From positions 620,001 through 684,000 of the forward strand of contig NZ_MKEQ01000001.1 of the NCBI RefSeq assembly GCF_001875655.1: a DNA stretch of 64,000 bases, read 5' to 3'. Shown here one piece after another: positions 1-10,145 of the stretch. Position 1 is the stretch's first letter, and every line of letters begins with the position of its first letter. The position numbers and the translations under genes are program-made. The notes beneath the pieces are model-generated. The model had not been told where the DNA came from, made no database searches, and saw only the letters and a program-made list of their open reading frames with translations. This DNA is from Enterobacter hormaechei ATCC 49162 (GTDB lineage Bacteria; Pseudomonadota; Gammaproteobacteria; Enterobacterales; Enterobacteriaceae).

Positions 1-48
1 CAAATTGATTTGTATAAAGCGCTGGGCGGCGGTTGGATCAGTGCCTGA
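1..48 (+). CDS. C-terminal end of an RND-efflux outer membrane factor (partial)
   Basis: Frame 1 is open from the first base to a TGA at 46-48 and encodes 15 residues ending in LYKALGGGWISA. The LYKALGGGW ending is typical of NodT/OprM/CusC-family outer membrane channel proteins of tripartite efflux systems. Only this tail lies inside the window, so substrate and gene name cannot be judged. It ends about 75 bases before the O-methyltransferase gene, with a REP element between them. Confidence 0.7.
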   Translation, partial: QIDLYKALGGGWISA

Positions 49-54
49 AGACAT

Positions 55-86
55 GCCGGGTGGCGGCTACGCCTTACCCGGCCTAC
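55..86. repeat. REP-type palindromic element
   Basis: An imperfect palindrome begins GCCGGGTGGCGG and ends TTACCCGGCCTAC. Nearly the same unit recurs at 791-822 and, with a different core, at 37609-37638. It lies between the efflux gene end and the O-methyltransferase gene, a usual place for enterobacterial REPs. Confidence 0.8.
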
Positions 87-123
87 ATTTCGCCCCCCGA
101 CGATCCCCCCGAGGAGACAATCT

Positions 124-783
124 ATGCAATCGCAGTGGTGTTCAGTAGATAATTACATGATTTCTTCGCTTATTCCTGAGGATGAGGTTCTCTCGAAGAT
201 CCTGGATAACAACAAACGCGCCGGTTTACCCGAGCACGATGTTGCCGCTAATCAGGGGCAACTGCTGGCGCTGTTTGTCCGCATGACACAAGCGCGTCGA
301 ATTCTGGAGATTGGCACGCTGGGTGCGTATAGCTCAATCTGGATGGCGCGCGCCCTGCCACCGGACGGAAAGCTGATTACGCTTGAAGCGGACCCGACAC
401 ATGCCGCGGTTGCACGCCAGAACATTCACCTTGCAAAACTCAGCGATCGTATTGAACTGATTGAAGGCCCGGCGCTAAAGTCGCTCGAGAATTTCGGTGA
501 CGTCCCGCCCTTCGACCTGATCTTTATTGATGCCGATAAGCCTAACAATCCCGGTTACCTGGAGTGGGCGCTGCACTACGCCCGTCCCGGCACGGTCATT
601 ATCGGCGACAACGTGGTGCGCGACGGCGAGGTGATTAACGGGCAAAGTGAGGATGCGCGCGTACAGGGAGTACGGAAGTTTATCGAGATGACTGGAGATA
701 ACCCGCGTATAACCGCCACCGCGCTGCAAACGGTGGGCATTAAGGGATGGGATGGGTTTACGTTGGCAATGGTGAACGGGTAA
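124..783 (+). CDS. class I SAM-dependent O-methyltransferase (Methyltransf_3 family)
   Basis: This 219-residue protein has the single-domain Rossmann fold of the caffeoyl-CoA/catechol O-methyltransferase family. The SAM-binding motif EIGTLGAYS is at residues 62-70, an acidic LEAD at the end of beta-2 is near 87-90, and the metal/SAM loop FIDADK is at 134-139. Family members transfer methyl groups to hydroxyls of catechol-like or CoA-linked substrates in the cytoplasm; the substrate here is unknown. The ATG at 124 is preceded by GAGGAG with good spacing; a later in-frame Met at residue 12 is a possible alternative start. The gene stands alone between two REP regions. Confidence 0.88.
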   Translation: MQSQWCSVDNYMISSLIPEDEVLSKILDNNKRAGLPEHDVAANQGQLLALFVRMTQARRILEIGTLGAYSSIWMARALPPDGKLITLEADPTHAAVARQNIHLAKLSDRIELIEGPALKSLENFGDVPPFDLIFIDADKPNNPGYLEWALHYARPGTVIIGDNVVRDGEVINGQSEDARVQGVRKFIEMTGDNPRITATALQTVGIKGWDGFTLAMVNG

Positions 784-789
784 ATCAAA

Positions 790-871
790 GCCGGGTGGCG
801 GCTACGCCTTACCCGGCCTACATGTTCTCCATATTCTCTCGTAGGCCCGGTAAGCGCAGCGCCACCGGGCG
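790..871. repeat. BIME: two REP units in inverted orientation
   Basis: A forward REP at 791-822 (GCCGGGTGGCGG to CCCGGCCTAC) is followed by an inverted unit at 841-870 (GTAGGCCCGGTAAGCG to GCCACCGGGC). The pair sits between the convergent O-methyltransferase and hrpA genes. It may act as an mRNA 3' stabiliser or terminator for both. Confidence 0.85.
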
Positions 872-877
872 ACGGTT

Positions 878-3800
878 TTAGGCGGAAATCTGCTCCATTG
901 CCTGCAAAATACGCTTGTCCGAAATCGGGTACGGCGTGCCAAGCTGCTGAGCAAAGAAGCTGACGCGCAGCTCCTCGATCATCCAGCGGATCTCCCGCAC
1001 GTCGTCATCATCACGACGCGCCGGAGGCAGCTTGTTCAGCCACTGCTGCCACGCCTGCTGCACGTTTTCGACCTTCAGCATCTGCGCGCGATCGCGGTGT
1101 GGATCCACCGCCATTTTCTCCAGACGTTTCTCAATCGCCTGCAAATAACGCAGCGTATCCCCCAGACGCTTGAAGCCGTTGCCGGTGACAAAGCCGCGAT
1201 ACACCAGCCCCGCCATCTGCGCCTTCACGTCCGACAGCCCCAGCGCCATGGTCATATCCACCCGCCCCTTCAGGCGCTTGTTGATATTGAACACGGCGGT
1301 GAGGATCTGCTCGACCTGTTTGGCAATCTCTACCACGGTGTCGTTCAGCTCCGCGCGCACCTTTTCATGAAGCTGAGCAAAGCCCTCTTCTGACCAGACC
1401 GGGCCGCCCGCCTCGTGGATCAGCTTATCCACGCCGCAGGAGATGCAGTCGTCGATCAGATCCAGCACTTTACCGTACGGGTTAAAGTACAGCCCCAGCT
1501 TGGCTTTGTTCGGCAGCTTCTCGTGCAGATACTTAATCGGCGACGGGATATTGAGCAGAAGCAGTCGACGCAGCCCGCGCCACATCATCTGCTGTTGCTC
1601 CTGCGGATTATCAAACAGTTTAATCGCCACGCTGTCGCGCTCATCCACCAGCGCGGGCCAGGCTTTGACCTTATAGTTGCCGCGCTTCTGCTCGTAGCTT
1701 TCGGGAAGCTGACCAAAGCTCCAGATATGCAGCCCGCTCTGCTCAATGCCGTCGTCCGCCACCGCAGAAAGCGTCTCCTGGACTTTACCTTTCAGCGCCT
1801 CTTTCAGCGCCGTCAGAGAGCGGCCCTCAAGCAGCTTTTTGTTTTTATCGTCCACCACGCGGAATGTGATTTTCAGGTGATCGGGCACCTGATCCCAGTT
1901 CCAGTCTTCGCGGTCAATGGTGGTGCCGGTCATGCGTCGGAACTCCCGCTCAAGCGCATCCAGCAGCGACAGCTCCAGCGGCGTGACGCGGCCTAGGAAC
2001 GCTTCGGCGTAGTTCGGCGCTGGCACAAAGTTACGCCGCACCGGTTTAGGCAGGGATTTGATTAATGCAATAACCAGCTCGCGGCGCAGGCCAGGGATCT
2101 GCCACTCAAACCCGCTCTCATCCACCTGGTTTAGCAGTGGCAGCGGAATGTGCACCGTCACACCATCGGCATCCGCGCCCGGCTCAAACTGATAGGTCAG
2201 ACGCAGCTTGAGGTTGCCCTGATGCCAGAAGTTCGGGTAGTCGAGCTTACTGACCGACTCCGCACCCTCTTTAATCAACATGTTCTTTTCGAAGTTGAGC
2301 AGGTCCGGGGTCTCTTTACTGACTTTCTTCCACCAGCTGTCGAAATGGCGCGCGGAGATCACATCATGGCTGATGCGCTGGTCGTAAAAATCAAACAGCG
2401 TCTCGTCGTCCACCAGAATGTCGCGACGGCGGGACTTGTGCTCAAGCTCTTCCACTTCAGCGCGCAGCTTCAGGTTTTCACGGAAGAAGGCGTGGCGCGT
2501 CTGCCAGTCACCTTCCACCAGCGCGTGGCGGATAAACAGCTCGCGGCTGAGCGCCGGGTCTATCTGGCTGTAGTTAACCTTACGCGCAGCAACCACCGGC
2601 AGGCCGTAGACGGTGACTTTTTCCGTCGCCATCACCGCGCCCTGACCGCGCTCCCAGTGCGGCTCGCTGTACGAGCGTTTCAGCAGGTGCTGCGCCACCG
2701 GTTCAACCCATTCGGGGTCAATACGCGCGGCAATGCGTCCCCACAGGCGGCTGGTTTCCACCAGCTCGGCGACCATGGTCCACTTCGGCGGCTTTTTGAA
2801 CAAGCCGGAACCCGGGAAGATGGAGAAACGCGCATTACGCGCGCCGGTATATTCCTGCTTATCCGCATCCTTCATCCCGATATGGGACAGCAGGCCGGTC
2901 AGCAAGGCGATATGAATTTCGCGATACTCCGCCGGTTCGCTGTTCACCGGAATGCCCAGCTCTTTCACCACCTGACGCAGCTGGGTGTAGATATCCTGCC
3001 ACTCGCGCACGCGCAGGTAGTTGAGGAAATCCACCCGGCACTGACGGCGGAACTGGTTCGACGAGAGCGCTTTTTGCTGCTCGCCGAGGTAGTTCCACAG
3101 GTTCACAAAGGCAAGGAAATCGGACTCTTTATCGTGGAAGCGGCGGTGTTTTTCATCCGACGCCTGCTGTTTGTCCATCGGGCGCTCGCGCGGATCCTGA
3201 ATGGAGAGCGCCGAGGTGATGATCATCGCCTCACGCACGCAGCCGTGCTTTTGCGCCTCCAGCACCATGCGCGCCAGACGCGGATCGACCGGCAATTGGC
3301 TTAGCTGGCGGCCCAATGGCGTAAGCTTATAGGCCGTCGCCTGCGCGTCGGTGGTGATGGCCCCCAGCTCTTCCAGCAGGCGCACCCCGTCCTGGATATT
3401 GCGTTTGTCCGGCGCTTCCACAAACGGGAAGGCGGCGATATCGCCCAGCCCCAGCGCGGTCATTTGCAGGATAACGGATGCCAGGTTGGTGCGCAGAATT
3501 TCCGGGTCGGTAAACTCCGGGCGCGACAGGAAATCGTCTTCCGAATAGAGACGAATGCAGATCCCTTCCGACACGCGGCCGCAGCGACCCTTACGCTGAT
3601 TAGCCGACGCCTGGGAAACCGGCTCGATCGGCAGGCGCTGAACTTTGGTGCGGTAGCTGTAGCGGCTGATGCGCGCCGTACCCGGGTCAATCACATATTT
3701 AATGCCCGGTACGGTCAGCGAGGTTTCGGCCACGTTGGTCGCCAGCACAATGCGGCGCCCGCTGTGCGGCTGGAACACGCGGTTCTGCTCGCTGTTCGAC

Positions 3801-4780
3801 AGGCGCGCGTACAGCGGCAGGATCTCGGTGTGGCGCAGATCGCGCTTGCTGAGCGCATCGGCGGTATCGCGGATCTCGCGCTCGCCGCTCATGAAGATCA
3901 GAATGTCGCCAGCACTCTCGTTGCCCAGTTCGTCGACGGCATCGAAGATGGCCTGAAGCTGGTCGCGCTCGGTATCGTCCGCCTCTTCCACAATCGGGCG
4001 ATAGCGCACTTCAACCGGGTAGGTTCGGCCTGAAACTTCAATGATCGGCGCATTGTTGAAATGTTTTGAGAAGCGTTCCGGGTCGATGGTCGCGGAGGTG
4101 ATGATGATTTTCAGATCCGGACGCCGCGGCAAAAGCTCTTTCAGGTAGCCGAGCAGGAAGTCGATGTTCAGGCTGCGCTCGTGCGCTTCATCGATGATAA
4201 TGGTGTCGTACTGCATCAGCAGACGATCCTGCTGGATTTCCGCCAGCAGAATACCGTCGGTCATCAGCTTAACCATGGTGTTGTCGCTGACGTGATCGCT
4301 GAAACGCACCTTGTAACCGATGCAGCCGCCCGGCTCCGTTTGCAGCTCGTCGGCAATACGGTTCGCCACGGTACGCGCCGCCAGACGACGCGGCTGGGTG
4401 TGGCCGATCAGCCCTTTCACCCCGCGGCCCAGCTCCATGCAGATTTTCGGTAGCTGGGTGGTTTTACCTGAACCGGTTTCCCCTGCAACGATCACCACCT
4501 GGTGGTCGCGCACGGCTTCAAGAATGTCCTGCTTTTTCTGGCTGACGGGCAGGTTTTCCGGGTAGGTAATCGCCGGGCGTGCGGCTTCTCGCAGCACAAC
4601 TTTCCCTGCCGCCTGTTCAATCTCTTTGGCCATCTCCTGGTAAATGGCCTGTTGTGCATCAGGATTTTTAACCTTCTTCACGCCGTGCAGACGGCGCGCA
4701 AACCGCTGTCTGTCGCGCAGCATCAGCGAATCAAGCTTTTGCATCAGCATCGGGAAGGTCAATTTTGGTTGTTCTGTCAT
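878..4780 (-). CDS. hrpA: ATP-dependent 3'-5' RNA helicase HrpA
   Basis: The 1300-residue length equals E. coli HrpA. Motifs of a DEAH/RHA helicase are in order: Walker A GETGSGKT at residues 100-107, DEAH at 197-200, SAT near 230, and the QRKGRCGR arginine-finger motif in the second RecA domain. HA2 and OB domains and the long HrpA-specific C-terminal region (DUF3418) follow. HrpA is a cytoplasmic helicase; in E. coli it has been linked to processing of fimbrial mRNA and to rescue of stalled ribosomes. The gene is divergent from azoR, as in E. coli, with about 200 bases between the starts. Confidence 0.97.
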   Translation of the reverse strand: MTEQPKLTFPMLMQKLDSLMLRDRQRFARRLHGVKKVKNPDAQQAIYQEMAKEIEQAAGKVVLREAARPAITYPENLPVSQKKQDILEAVRDHQVVIVAGETGSGKTTQLPKICMELGRGVKGLIGHTQPRRLAARTVANRIADELQTEPGGCIGYKVRFSDHVSDNTMVKLMTDGILLAEIQQDRLLMQYDTIIIDEAHERSLNIDFLLGYLKELLPRRPDLKIIITSATIDPERFSKHFNNAPIIEVSGRTYPVEVRYRPIVEEADDTERDQLQAIFDAVDELGNESAGDILIFMSGEREIRDTADALSKRDLRHTEILPLYARLSNSEQNRVFQPHSGRRIVLATNVAETSLTVPGIKYVIDPGTARISRYSYRTKVQRLPIEPVSQASANQRKGRCGRVSEGICIRLYSEDDFLSRPEFTDPEILRTNLASVILQMTALGLGDIAAFPFVEAPDKRNIQDGVRLLEELGAITTDAQATAYKLTPLGRQLSQLPVDPRLARMVLEAQKHGCVREAMIITSALSIQDPRERPMDKQQASDEKHRRFHDKESDFLAFVNLWNYLGEQQKALSSNQFRRQCRVDFLNYLRVREWQDIYTQLRQVVKELGIPVNSEPAEYREIHIALLTGLLSHIGMKDADKQEYTGARNARFSIFPGSGLFKKPPKWTMVAELVETSRLWGRIAARIDPEWVEPVAQHLLKRSYSEPHWERGQGAVMATEKVTVYGLPVVAARKVNYSQIDPALSRELFIRHALVEGDWQTRHAFFRENLKLRAEVEELEHKSRRRDILVDDETLFDFYDQRISHDVISARHFDSWWKKVSKETPDLLNFEKNMLIKEGAESVSKLDYPNFWHQGNLKLRLTYQFEPGADADGVTVHIPLPLLNQVDESGFEWQIPGLRRELVIALIKSLPKPVRRNFVPAPNYAEAFLGRVTPLELSLLDALEREFRRMTGTTIDREDWNWDQVPDHLKITFRVVDDKNKKLLEGRSLTALKEALKGKVQETLSAVADDGIEQSGLHIWSFGQLPESYEQKRGNYKVKAWPALVDERDSVAIKLFDNPQEQQQMMWRGLRRLLLLNIPSPIKYLHEKLPNKAKLGLYFNPYGKVLDLIDDCISCGVDKLIHEAGGPVWSEEGFAQLHEKVRAELNDTVVEIAKQVEQILTAVFNINKRLKGRVDMTMALGLSDVKAQMAGLVYRGFVTGNGFKRLGDTLRYLQAIEKRLEKMAVDPHRDRAQMLKVENVQQAWQQWLNKLPPARRDDDDVREIRWMIEELRVSFFAQQLGTPYPISDKRILQAMEQISA

Positions 4781-4927
4781 AGCGTTAACGGGCAGTGCAC
4801 TGCCGGATAAAATCTCTTTTTAATGATTGCTATAGAGTACCACATCAGCGCTTTTCGCGCCTTATTCAAAAAATTCGAACATAGGCTTCGATATATTGCG
4901 CTATCCCTGTGGCAGGATTGTGAATAA

Positions 4928-5590
<663 letters not shown>

Positions 5591-5597
5591 GATTTCC

Positions 5598-5626
5598 CCC
5601 TCTCACCGCCCGGTGGGAGGGTTTTT
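5598..5626 (+). terminator. intrinsic terminator of azoR
   Basis: A stem of CCCTCTCACC with GGTGGGAGGG (one G-U pair) and a short loop is followed by TTTTTCTTTT. It begins eight bases after the azoR stop codon. Confidence 0.9.
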
Positions 5627-5679
5627 CTTTTCCCCGTATTTCGTTATCATCCGCACCCCCTTTCCAGCCCGGCGGCCTG

Positions 5680-6366
5680 ATGTCTGTCATTATCGATACG
5701 TTTATCGCTCCACCCTGTCACGACGACATTGAGATCCTCTGGCAGGACGAACATCTGCTGCTGATCAACAAACCTTCCGGTCTGCTCAGCCTGTCGGGGA
5801 AAAATCCGCAAAACCTCGATTCCGTTCACTACCGTCTGGTTCAAACCTTTCCCGGCTGCACGCTGGTGCATCGTCTTGATTTTGGCACTTCGGGTCTGAT
5901 GGTCATTGCGCGTAACAAAGCGATAAACGCCGCGCTTTGCCACCAGTTCAGCCAGCGCGCCGTGAACAAGGTTTACACCGCCCTGTTGTGCGGGCATGTG
6001 GAACAGGACGAAGGGAGCGTGGATGCGCCGATTGCCAAAGATCCGGCGCTGTTTCCGCTGATGACAATCTGTGCCCATACCGGTAAACCCGCGCGTTCCC
6101 GCTATCGGGTGATGGAACGGATAGACCAGGATACGACAGGGCCGTTGACGCGGGTAGCGCTTACCCCGGAAACCGGACGCACCCACCAGCTGCGCATTCA
6201 CTGCCAGCAGTTAGGCCATCCTATTCTGGGGTGCGATCTGTATGGTGGTCTGAAATGGCCGGGCGCTGAAGATACGCCCCGGCTGATGCTGCATGCCAGC
6301 GAACTGCATTTTATTCATCCGGTGAGCGGCGAGACGATGAACATCCGTCACGCCGCGCCATTCTGA
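5680..6366 (+). CDS. RluA-family RNA pseudouridine synthase
   Basis: The 228-residue protein has the RluA catalytic motif HRLDFGTSGLMV at 64-75, with Asp67 as the expected nucleophile. Other family segments are INKPSGLLS near 29 and ETGRTHQLRIHC near 165-176. There is no N-terminal S4 domain, so it resembles RluA and TruC rather than RluC or RluD. The motif reads HRLDFGTSG where RluA has HRLDMATSG, so it is a paralogue and its rRNA or tRNA target is unknown. It lies after the azoR terminator and converges on yaiL with a seven-base gap. Confidence 0.9.
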   Translation: MSVIIDTFIAPPCHDDIEILWQDEHLLLINKPSGLLSLSGKNPQNLDSVHYRLVQTFPGCTLVHRLDFGTSGLMVIARNKAINAALCHQFSQRAVNKVYTALLCGHVEQDEGSVDAPIAKDPALFPLMTICAHTGKPARSRYRVMERIDQDTTGPLTRVALTPETGRTHQLRIHCQQLGHPILGCDLYGGLKWPGAEDTPRLMLHASELHFIHPVSGETMNIRHAAPF

Positions 6367-6373
6367 GCGGGGT

Positions 6374-6913
6374 TTACCACATTAAATCGTCAGGGATTTT
6401 GAAATCTGCATACGGATCGTCTTCATCCTGCTCTTCCTGACTCAGCGCGCTGTTAAGCACAATGCTGTCCGCATCGCGCTGGGCAATCTTATCCGCCACC
6501 ACCGCGGGGATAATTGCGTACTCGCAGTCGCCCTGGGCGTTAATCACCAGACGGGCAATTGCCAGACGACCGTTGATCAGCTGCGTCTGGGTCTGCTTAT
6601 CGACCTCGATTTTTTTGATCAGGTTGCCGTCGGTAAAGTTAAAGGTGATGTTGCCTTTTGCCACGGTGATGCGGTTCATCTCAATCAGCTGCTTCACCTG
6701 CGCTTTAAACTCTTTCGCCAGTACCGCCTGCTTCTGCTGTTCGCTTAGCTGCCTGTCGCGCTCAAGCTGCGCCTTCTTGTTCTCTTCTACCGCTTCACGG
6801 GCCTCACGCGCCTGTACGCGCGATTTCTTTGCCGTGCGCTGCACCTTCGCCACTTTCTTGCTGCTGACTAAGCCCGCTTTCAGCATCTGCTCTTGTAGGG
6901 TGAGTTTTGTCAT
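6374..6913 (-). CDS. yaiL: YaiL-type DUF2058 protein
   Basis: The 179-residue product matches E. coli YaiL in length and ends with the same PDDLMW. It begins MTKLTLQEQMLKAGL and has a highly charged, probably coiled-coil region rich in Lys, Arg and Glu at about 20-75, then a compact C-terminal DUF2058 domain. It is sometimes annotated as a polynucleotide-associated protein, without firm biochemical evidence known to me. In E. coli yaiL is at a distant locus, so its place beside azoR is either a rearrangement or a family paralogue. Confidence 0.85.
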   Translation of the reverse strand: MTKLTLQEQMLKAGLVSSKKVAKVQRTAKKSRVQAREAREAVEENKKAQLERDRQLSEQQKQAVLAKEFKAQVKQLIEMNRITVAKGNITFNFTDGNLIKKIEVDKQTQTQLINGRLAIARLVINAQGDCEYAIIPAVVADKIAQRDADSIVLNSALSQEEQDEDDPYADFKIPDDLMW

Positions 6914-7081
6914 GATCGTTTTAAACCGGTTGGAAATTTCGGGGGATTATACCTGAACGGGCCGCGCATGAAGAACCCTCATGTTGCAGTGAAATTAAGT
7001 CACTTCCCCTGCGCCAGTCGCTCAGGCATAAATTATGCATTGATAACGTTCCGGCAACATGAACTTAGGATGCATAACCAA

Positions 7082-8056
7082 ATGAGTCAGGCTTTCACAT
7101 TTACCCTTAAGCGCAGTTGCTTCGATGAAAATTATAACCCGTCAGAAAATACGCGTACCACCACCAACTTCGCTAACCTGGCGCGTGGCGAGAAGCGTCA
7201 GGAGAACCTGCGCAATACGCTGGTGATGATCAACAATCGCTTCAACGCGCTGGCGAGCTGGGATAACCCAAAAGCCGACCGTTATGCCGTCGAGCTGGAG
7301 ATTATTTCAGTTGATATGAATATTGGCGGCGATTTTACTTTCCCGGCCATCGAAATTCTGCAAACGACGATCGTCGATAAAAAGACCCACGAGCGCATTG
7401 AAGGCATCGTCGGGAATAACTTTTCATCGTATGTCCGTGACTATGATTTCAGCGTTCTGCTGCTGGAGCATAATAAAGATCGGCCCCGCTTCACCCTCCC
7501 CGAAAATTTTGGTGAGCTGCACGGGAATATCTTTAAAAGCTTTATTCATTCTGCGGAATATCAGGCGAACTTTAAAAAAGCGCCGGTGATCTGCCTGAGC
7601 GTCTCCAGCAAAGACACCTACCGCCGTACCGGTAATCACCACCCGGTGCTGGGCTTTGAATACCAGCCGGACGGCGAGTCGCTAACTGAACAGTACTTCG
7701 CGAAGATGGGCCTGAAAGTTCGCTACTTCATGCCGGAAAACAGCGTCGCGCCGTTTGCCTTCTTCTTCACCGGCGATTTACTGCGCGATTACACCAATCT
7801 GGAATTGATCGGCACCATCAGCACCATGGAGACGTTCCAGAAGATCTATCGCCCGGAAATTTATAATGCCAATTCCGCCGCGGGACAGTGCTATCAGCCC
7901 GACCTGAATCAGCAGGATCACTCATTAACAAAAATCGTCTATGACCGTGAAGAGCGCAGTCGGCTGGCCATTGAACAGGGTAAATATACCGAAGAGCGGT
8001 TTATCAAACCTTATAAAGCCTTTCTTGAGCAGTGGTCCCATCACTTCACGCTTTAA
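7082..8056 (+). CDS. mesX: DUF1852 protein required by folate-independent methionine synthase (MesX)
   Basis: The reading frame is open from 6968, but the chosen ATG at 7082 gives a 324-residue protein starting MSQAFTFTLKRSCF, with TTAGGA 11 bases upstream. An ATG at 7070 is an alternative. The sequence is of the DUF1852 family, which almost always sits beside a short MetE-like gene. Published work on folate-independent methionine synthases showed that MesD-type enzymes need DUF1852 and oxygen and do not need methyltetrahydrofolate or cobalamin. The partner gene follows 27 bases downstream. The chemical role of DUF1852 in supplying the methyl group is not established as far as I know. Confidence 0.85.
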   Translation: MSQAFTFTLKRSCFDENYNPSENTRTTTNFANLARGEKRQENLRNTLVMINNRFNALASWDNPKADRYAVELEIISVDMNIGGDFTFPAIEILQTTIVDKKTHERIEGIVGNNFSSYVRDYDFSVLLLEHNKDRPRFTLPENFGELHGNIFKSFIHSAEYQANFKKAPVICLSVSSKDTYRRTGNHHPVLGFEYQPDGESLTEQYFAKMGLKVRYFMPENSVAPFAFFFTGDLLRDYTNLELIGTISTMETFQKIYRPEIYNANSAAGQCYQPDLNQQDHSLTKIVYDREERSRLAIEQGKYTEERFIKPYKAFLEQWSHHFTL

Positions 8057-8083
8057 TTTAATACGGATAAAAGGTTTCTTCTT

Positions 8084-9112
8084 ATGAAAACATTGCTCCC
8101 GACATCGACGGCTGGCAGCCTGCCGAAACCCACCTGGCTTGCGCAGCCGGAAACGCTGTGGTCGCCGTGGAAATTACAGGACGACGAACTGCTGGCGGGA
8201 AAACAGGATGCGCTGCGTTTGTCTCTGGATGAACAGATCCGCGCCGGGATTGATATCGTCAGCGACGGGGAACAAACCCGCCAGCATTTCGTCACCACCT
8301 TTATTGAACATCTCAGCGGCGTGGATTTTGAGAACCGTCAGACGGTACGCATCCGTAACCGTTACGATGCAAGCGTACCGACGGTAGTGGACGCGGTGGC
8401 GCGTCAGAAGCCGGTGTTCGTGGACGACGCGAAATACCTGCGCCAGCTGACGGATAAGCCGATCAAGTGGGCGCTGCCTGGCCCGATGACCATGATCGAT
8501 ACGCTATACGATGCCCACTATAAAAGCCGTGAAAAGCTGGCCTGGGAGTTCGCAAAAATTCTCAATCAGGAAGCCCGCGAGCTGGAGGCGGCTGGCGTTG
8601 ACATTATTCAGTTCGATGAACCGGCCTTTAACGTCTTTTTTGACGAGGTGAATGACTGGGGGATCGCCGCGCTGGAGCGCGCCATTGAAGGGCTGAAATG
8701 CGAAACCGCGGTACATATCTGCTACGGGTACGGTATTAAAGCCAATACGGACTGGAAAAAGACGCTCGGCTCCGAATGGCGCCAGTATGAAGAGGCGTTT
8801 CCTAAGTTGCAGACTTCAAAGATCGATATTATCTCGCTGGAGTGCCACAACTCGCGCGTGCCAATGGATCTGCTTGAGCTGATCCGCGGTAAAAAAGTGA
8901 TGGTCGGCGCAATTGACGTCGCCACCCAGACCATCGAAACGCCGGAAGAGGTCGCCGATACGCTGCGCAAGGCGTTGCAGTTTGTTGATGCAGACAAGCT
9001 GTATCCGTCAACCAACTGCGGCATGGCTCCCCTCTCCCGCCAGGTTGCCAACGGTAAGCTGAAGGCGCTAAGCGCCGGGGCGGAGATTATCCGTCGCGAG
9101 CTAGCCCGCTAA
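8084..9112 (+). CDS. mesD: core methionine synthase lacking the folate-binding domain (MesD type)
   Basis: At 342 residues this corresponds only to the C-terminal catalytic barrel of MetE, which is about 750 residues. Probable zinc ligands are all present: His211 and Cys213 in HICYG, Glu253 in SLECHNS and Cys312 in STNCGM, matching the His-Cys-Glu-Cys set of MetE. The protein should transfer a methyl group to homocysteine. The missing N-terminal half implies a donor other than methyl-folate, as shown for the MesD family. AAGG lies about nine bases before the ATG. It is co-transcribed with the DUF1852 gene. Confidence 0.88.
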   Translation: MKTLLPTSTAGSLPKPTWLAQPETLWSPWKLQDDELLAGKQDALRLSLDEQIRAGIDIVSDGEQTRQHFVTTFIEHLSGVDFENRQTVRIRNRYDASVPTVVDAVARQKPVFVDDAKYLRQLTDKPIKWALPGPMTMIDTLYDAHYKSREKLAWEFAKILNQEARELEAAGVDIIQFDEPAFNVFFDEVNDWGIAALERAIEGLKCETAVHICYGYGIKANTDWKKTLGSEWRQYEEAFPKLQTSKIDIISLECHNSRVPMDLLELIRGKKVMVGAIDVATQTIETPEEVADTLRKALQFVDADKLYPSTNCGMAPLSRQVANGKLKALSAGAEIIRRELAR

Positions 9113-9115
9113 TCC

Positions 9116-10048
9116 TCAGGTTTGCCAGTACAGCGGCGTACCGAACCGCTCAATATAGTAGTCAATCACCGCCCTGACGTTCAGGGGCGGATGACGCGCG
9201 TTCGGGTAAATCGCCGCAATCGTCAATGGCTCCGTATTGATTGAACACTCCCTCTCCGGCAGCAACGCCACCAGCTCACCGCTTTTGAGCCGTTCGCTCA
9301 CCATCCAGTCCGGAAAAAGGACAATGCCCATGCCGCCCAGCGCCGCAATCAGGAGTGTTTCCGCGTTATTGGAAGTCATCAGCGGTACGACCGGATAGTG
9401 AACCCAGGCCTCGCCCGGCTGTCGGATCAGCCAGCGGTTAGGCCCGGACGAGCCGCGGTAAACCAGACAGTGGTGACGGCTGAGATCGTCCGGCCCCTCG
9501 GGCGCGCCATATTTTTGCAGATAGTCCGGCGAGGCCGCCAGATGATAGAACTGCTGCCCGAACACCCGGGCGTGAAACGAGGAGTCCGTCAGCGCGCCGA
9601 TGCGAAAGATAACGTCCGCCGCGTCGCGGTGCGGATCGATAAAATCGTCGGTGAGGGTCAGCTCAACAGAGAGTCGAGGATAACGCGCCAGAAGTCCGGG
9701 CAGGCCCGGCGCGATATGCCTCTGTCCAAAAAAGACCGGGCCATTGATACGCAGCGTGCCCGACGGCTCGCGGGCGCGTTCATCCAGCTCGCGTCGCGCA
9801 TCCTCCAGATTCCCGGCCATCGCCCGAGCATAGCGCACAAAAAGATGCCCGCTCTCTGTAGGGATTATCGCCCGCGTGTTGCGGTAGAAAAGCTGTTGCC
9901 CGAGGGCGTCCTCAAGCTGGTGGATCACGCGGGAAACCTGCGACGCGGAGATCCCTTCCCGCCGCGCAACCATGGAGAAATTCTGCGTTTCATAAACGTC
10001 GATGAAGATCAGCAGCGCGCGAATGCTGATATGTCCGGCATCCATCAT
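9116..10048 (-). CDS. LysR-type transcriptional regulator
   Basis: The 310-residue protein has an N-terminal winged helix (SMVARREGISASQVSRVIHQLE, about residues 24-45) and a C-terminal periplasmic-binding-like effector domain. It resembles the large CrgA/DmlR subgroup. It is convergent with mesD, with only three bases between the genes, and divergent from two small DMT transporter genes with a 97-base promoter gap. LysR proteins commonly control the divergent gene, so the transporter pair is the likeliest target. The effector is unknown. Two adjacent ATGs (10048, 10045) could serve as start. Confidence 0.9.
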   Translation of the reverse strand: MMDAGHISIRALLIFIDVYETQNFSMVARREGISASQVSRVIHQLEDALGQQLFYRNTRAIIPTESGHLFVRYARAMAGNLEDARRELDERAREPSGTLRINGPVFFGQRHIAPGLPGLLARYPRLSVELTLTDDFIDPHRDAADVIFRIGALTDSSFHARVFGQQFYHLAASPDYLQKYGAPEGPDDLSRHHCLVYRGSSGPNRWLIRQPGEAWVHYPVVPLMTSNNAETLLIAALGGMGIVLFPDWMVSERLKSGELVALLPERECSINTEPLTIAAIYPNARHPPLNVRAVIDYYIERFGTPLYWQT

Positions 10049-10145
10049 TAATGCATTTCCTGCACAGGTGTTTCCTGCATTATGGCATTTTTCTCAATGA
10101 TGTTCAGACGTAATCTTCTCCGCCTGGAAAAAGGAGAGAAGCATT

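Noticed and set aside
2150..3304. 384-codon plus-strand frame opposite hrpA
   Set aside because: It is a shadow of the GC-rich hrpA coding strand; HrpA motifs are intact on the other strand and the frame shows His/Arg-rich antisense composition.
878..4780. Frameshift or truncation in hrpA
   Set aside because: The 1300-residue frame is continuous and equal to the E. coli length with all motifs present.
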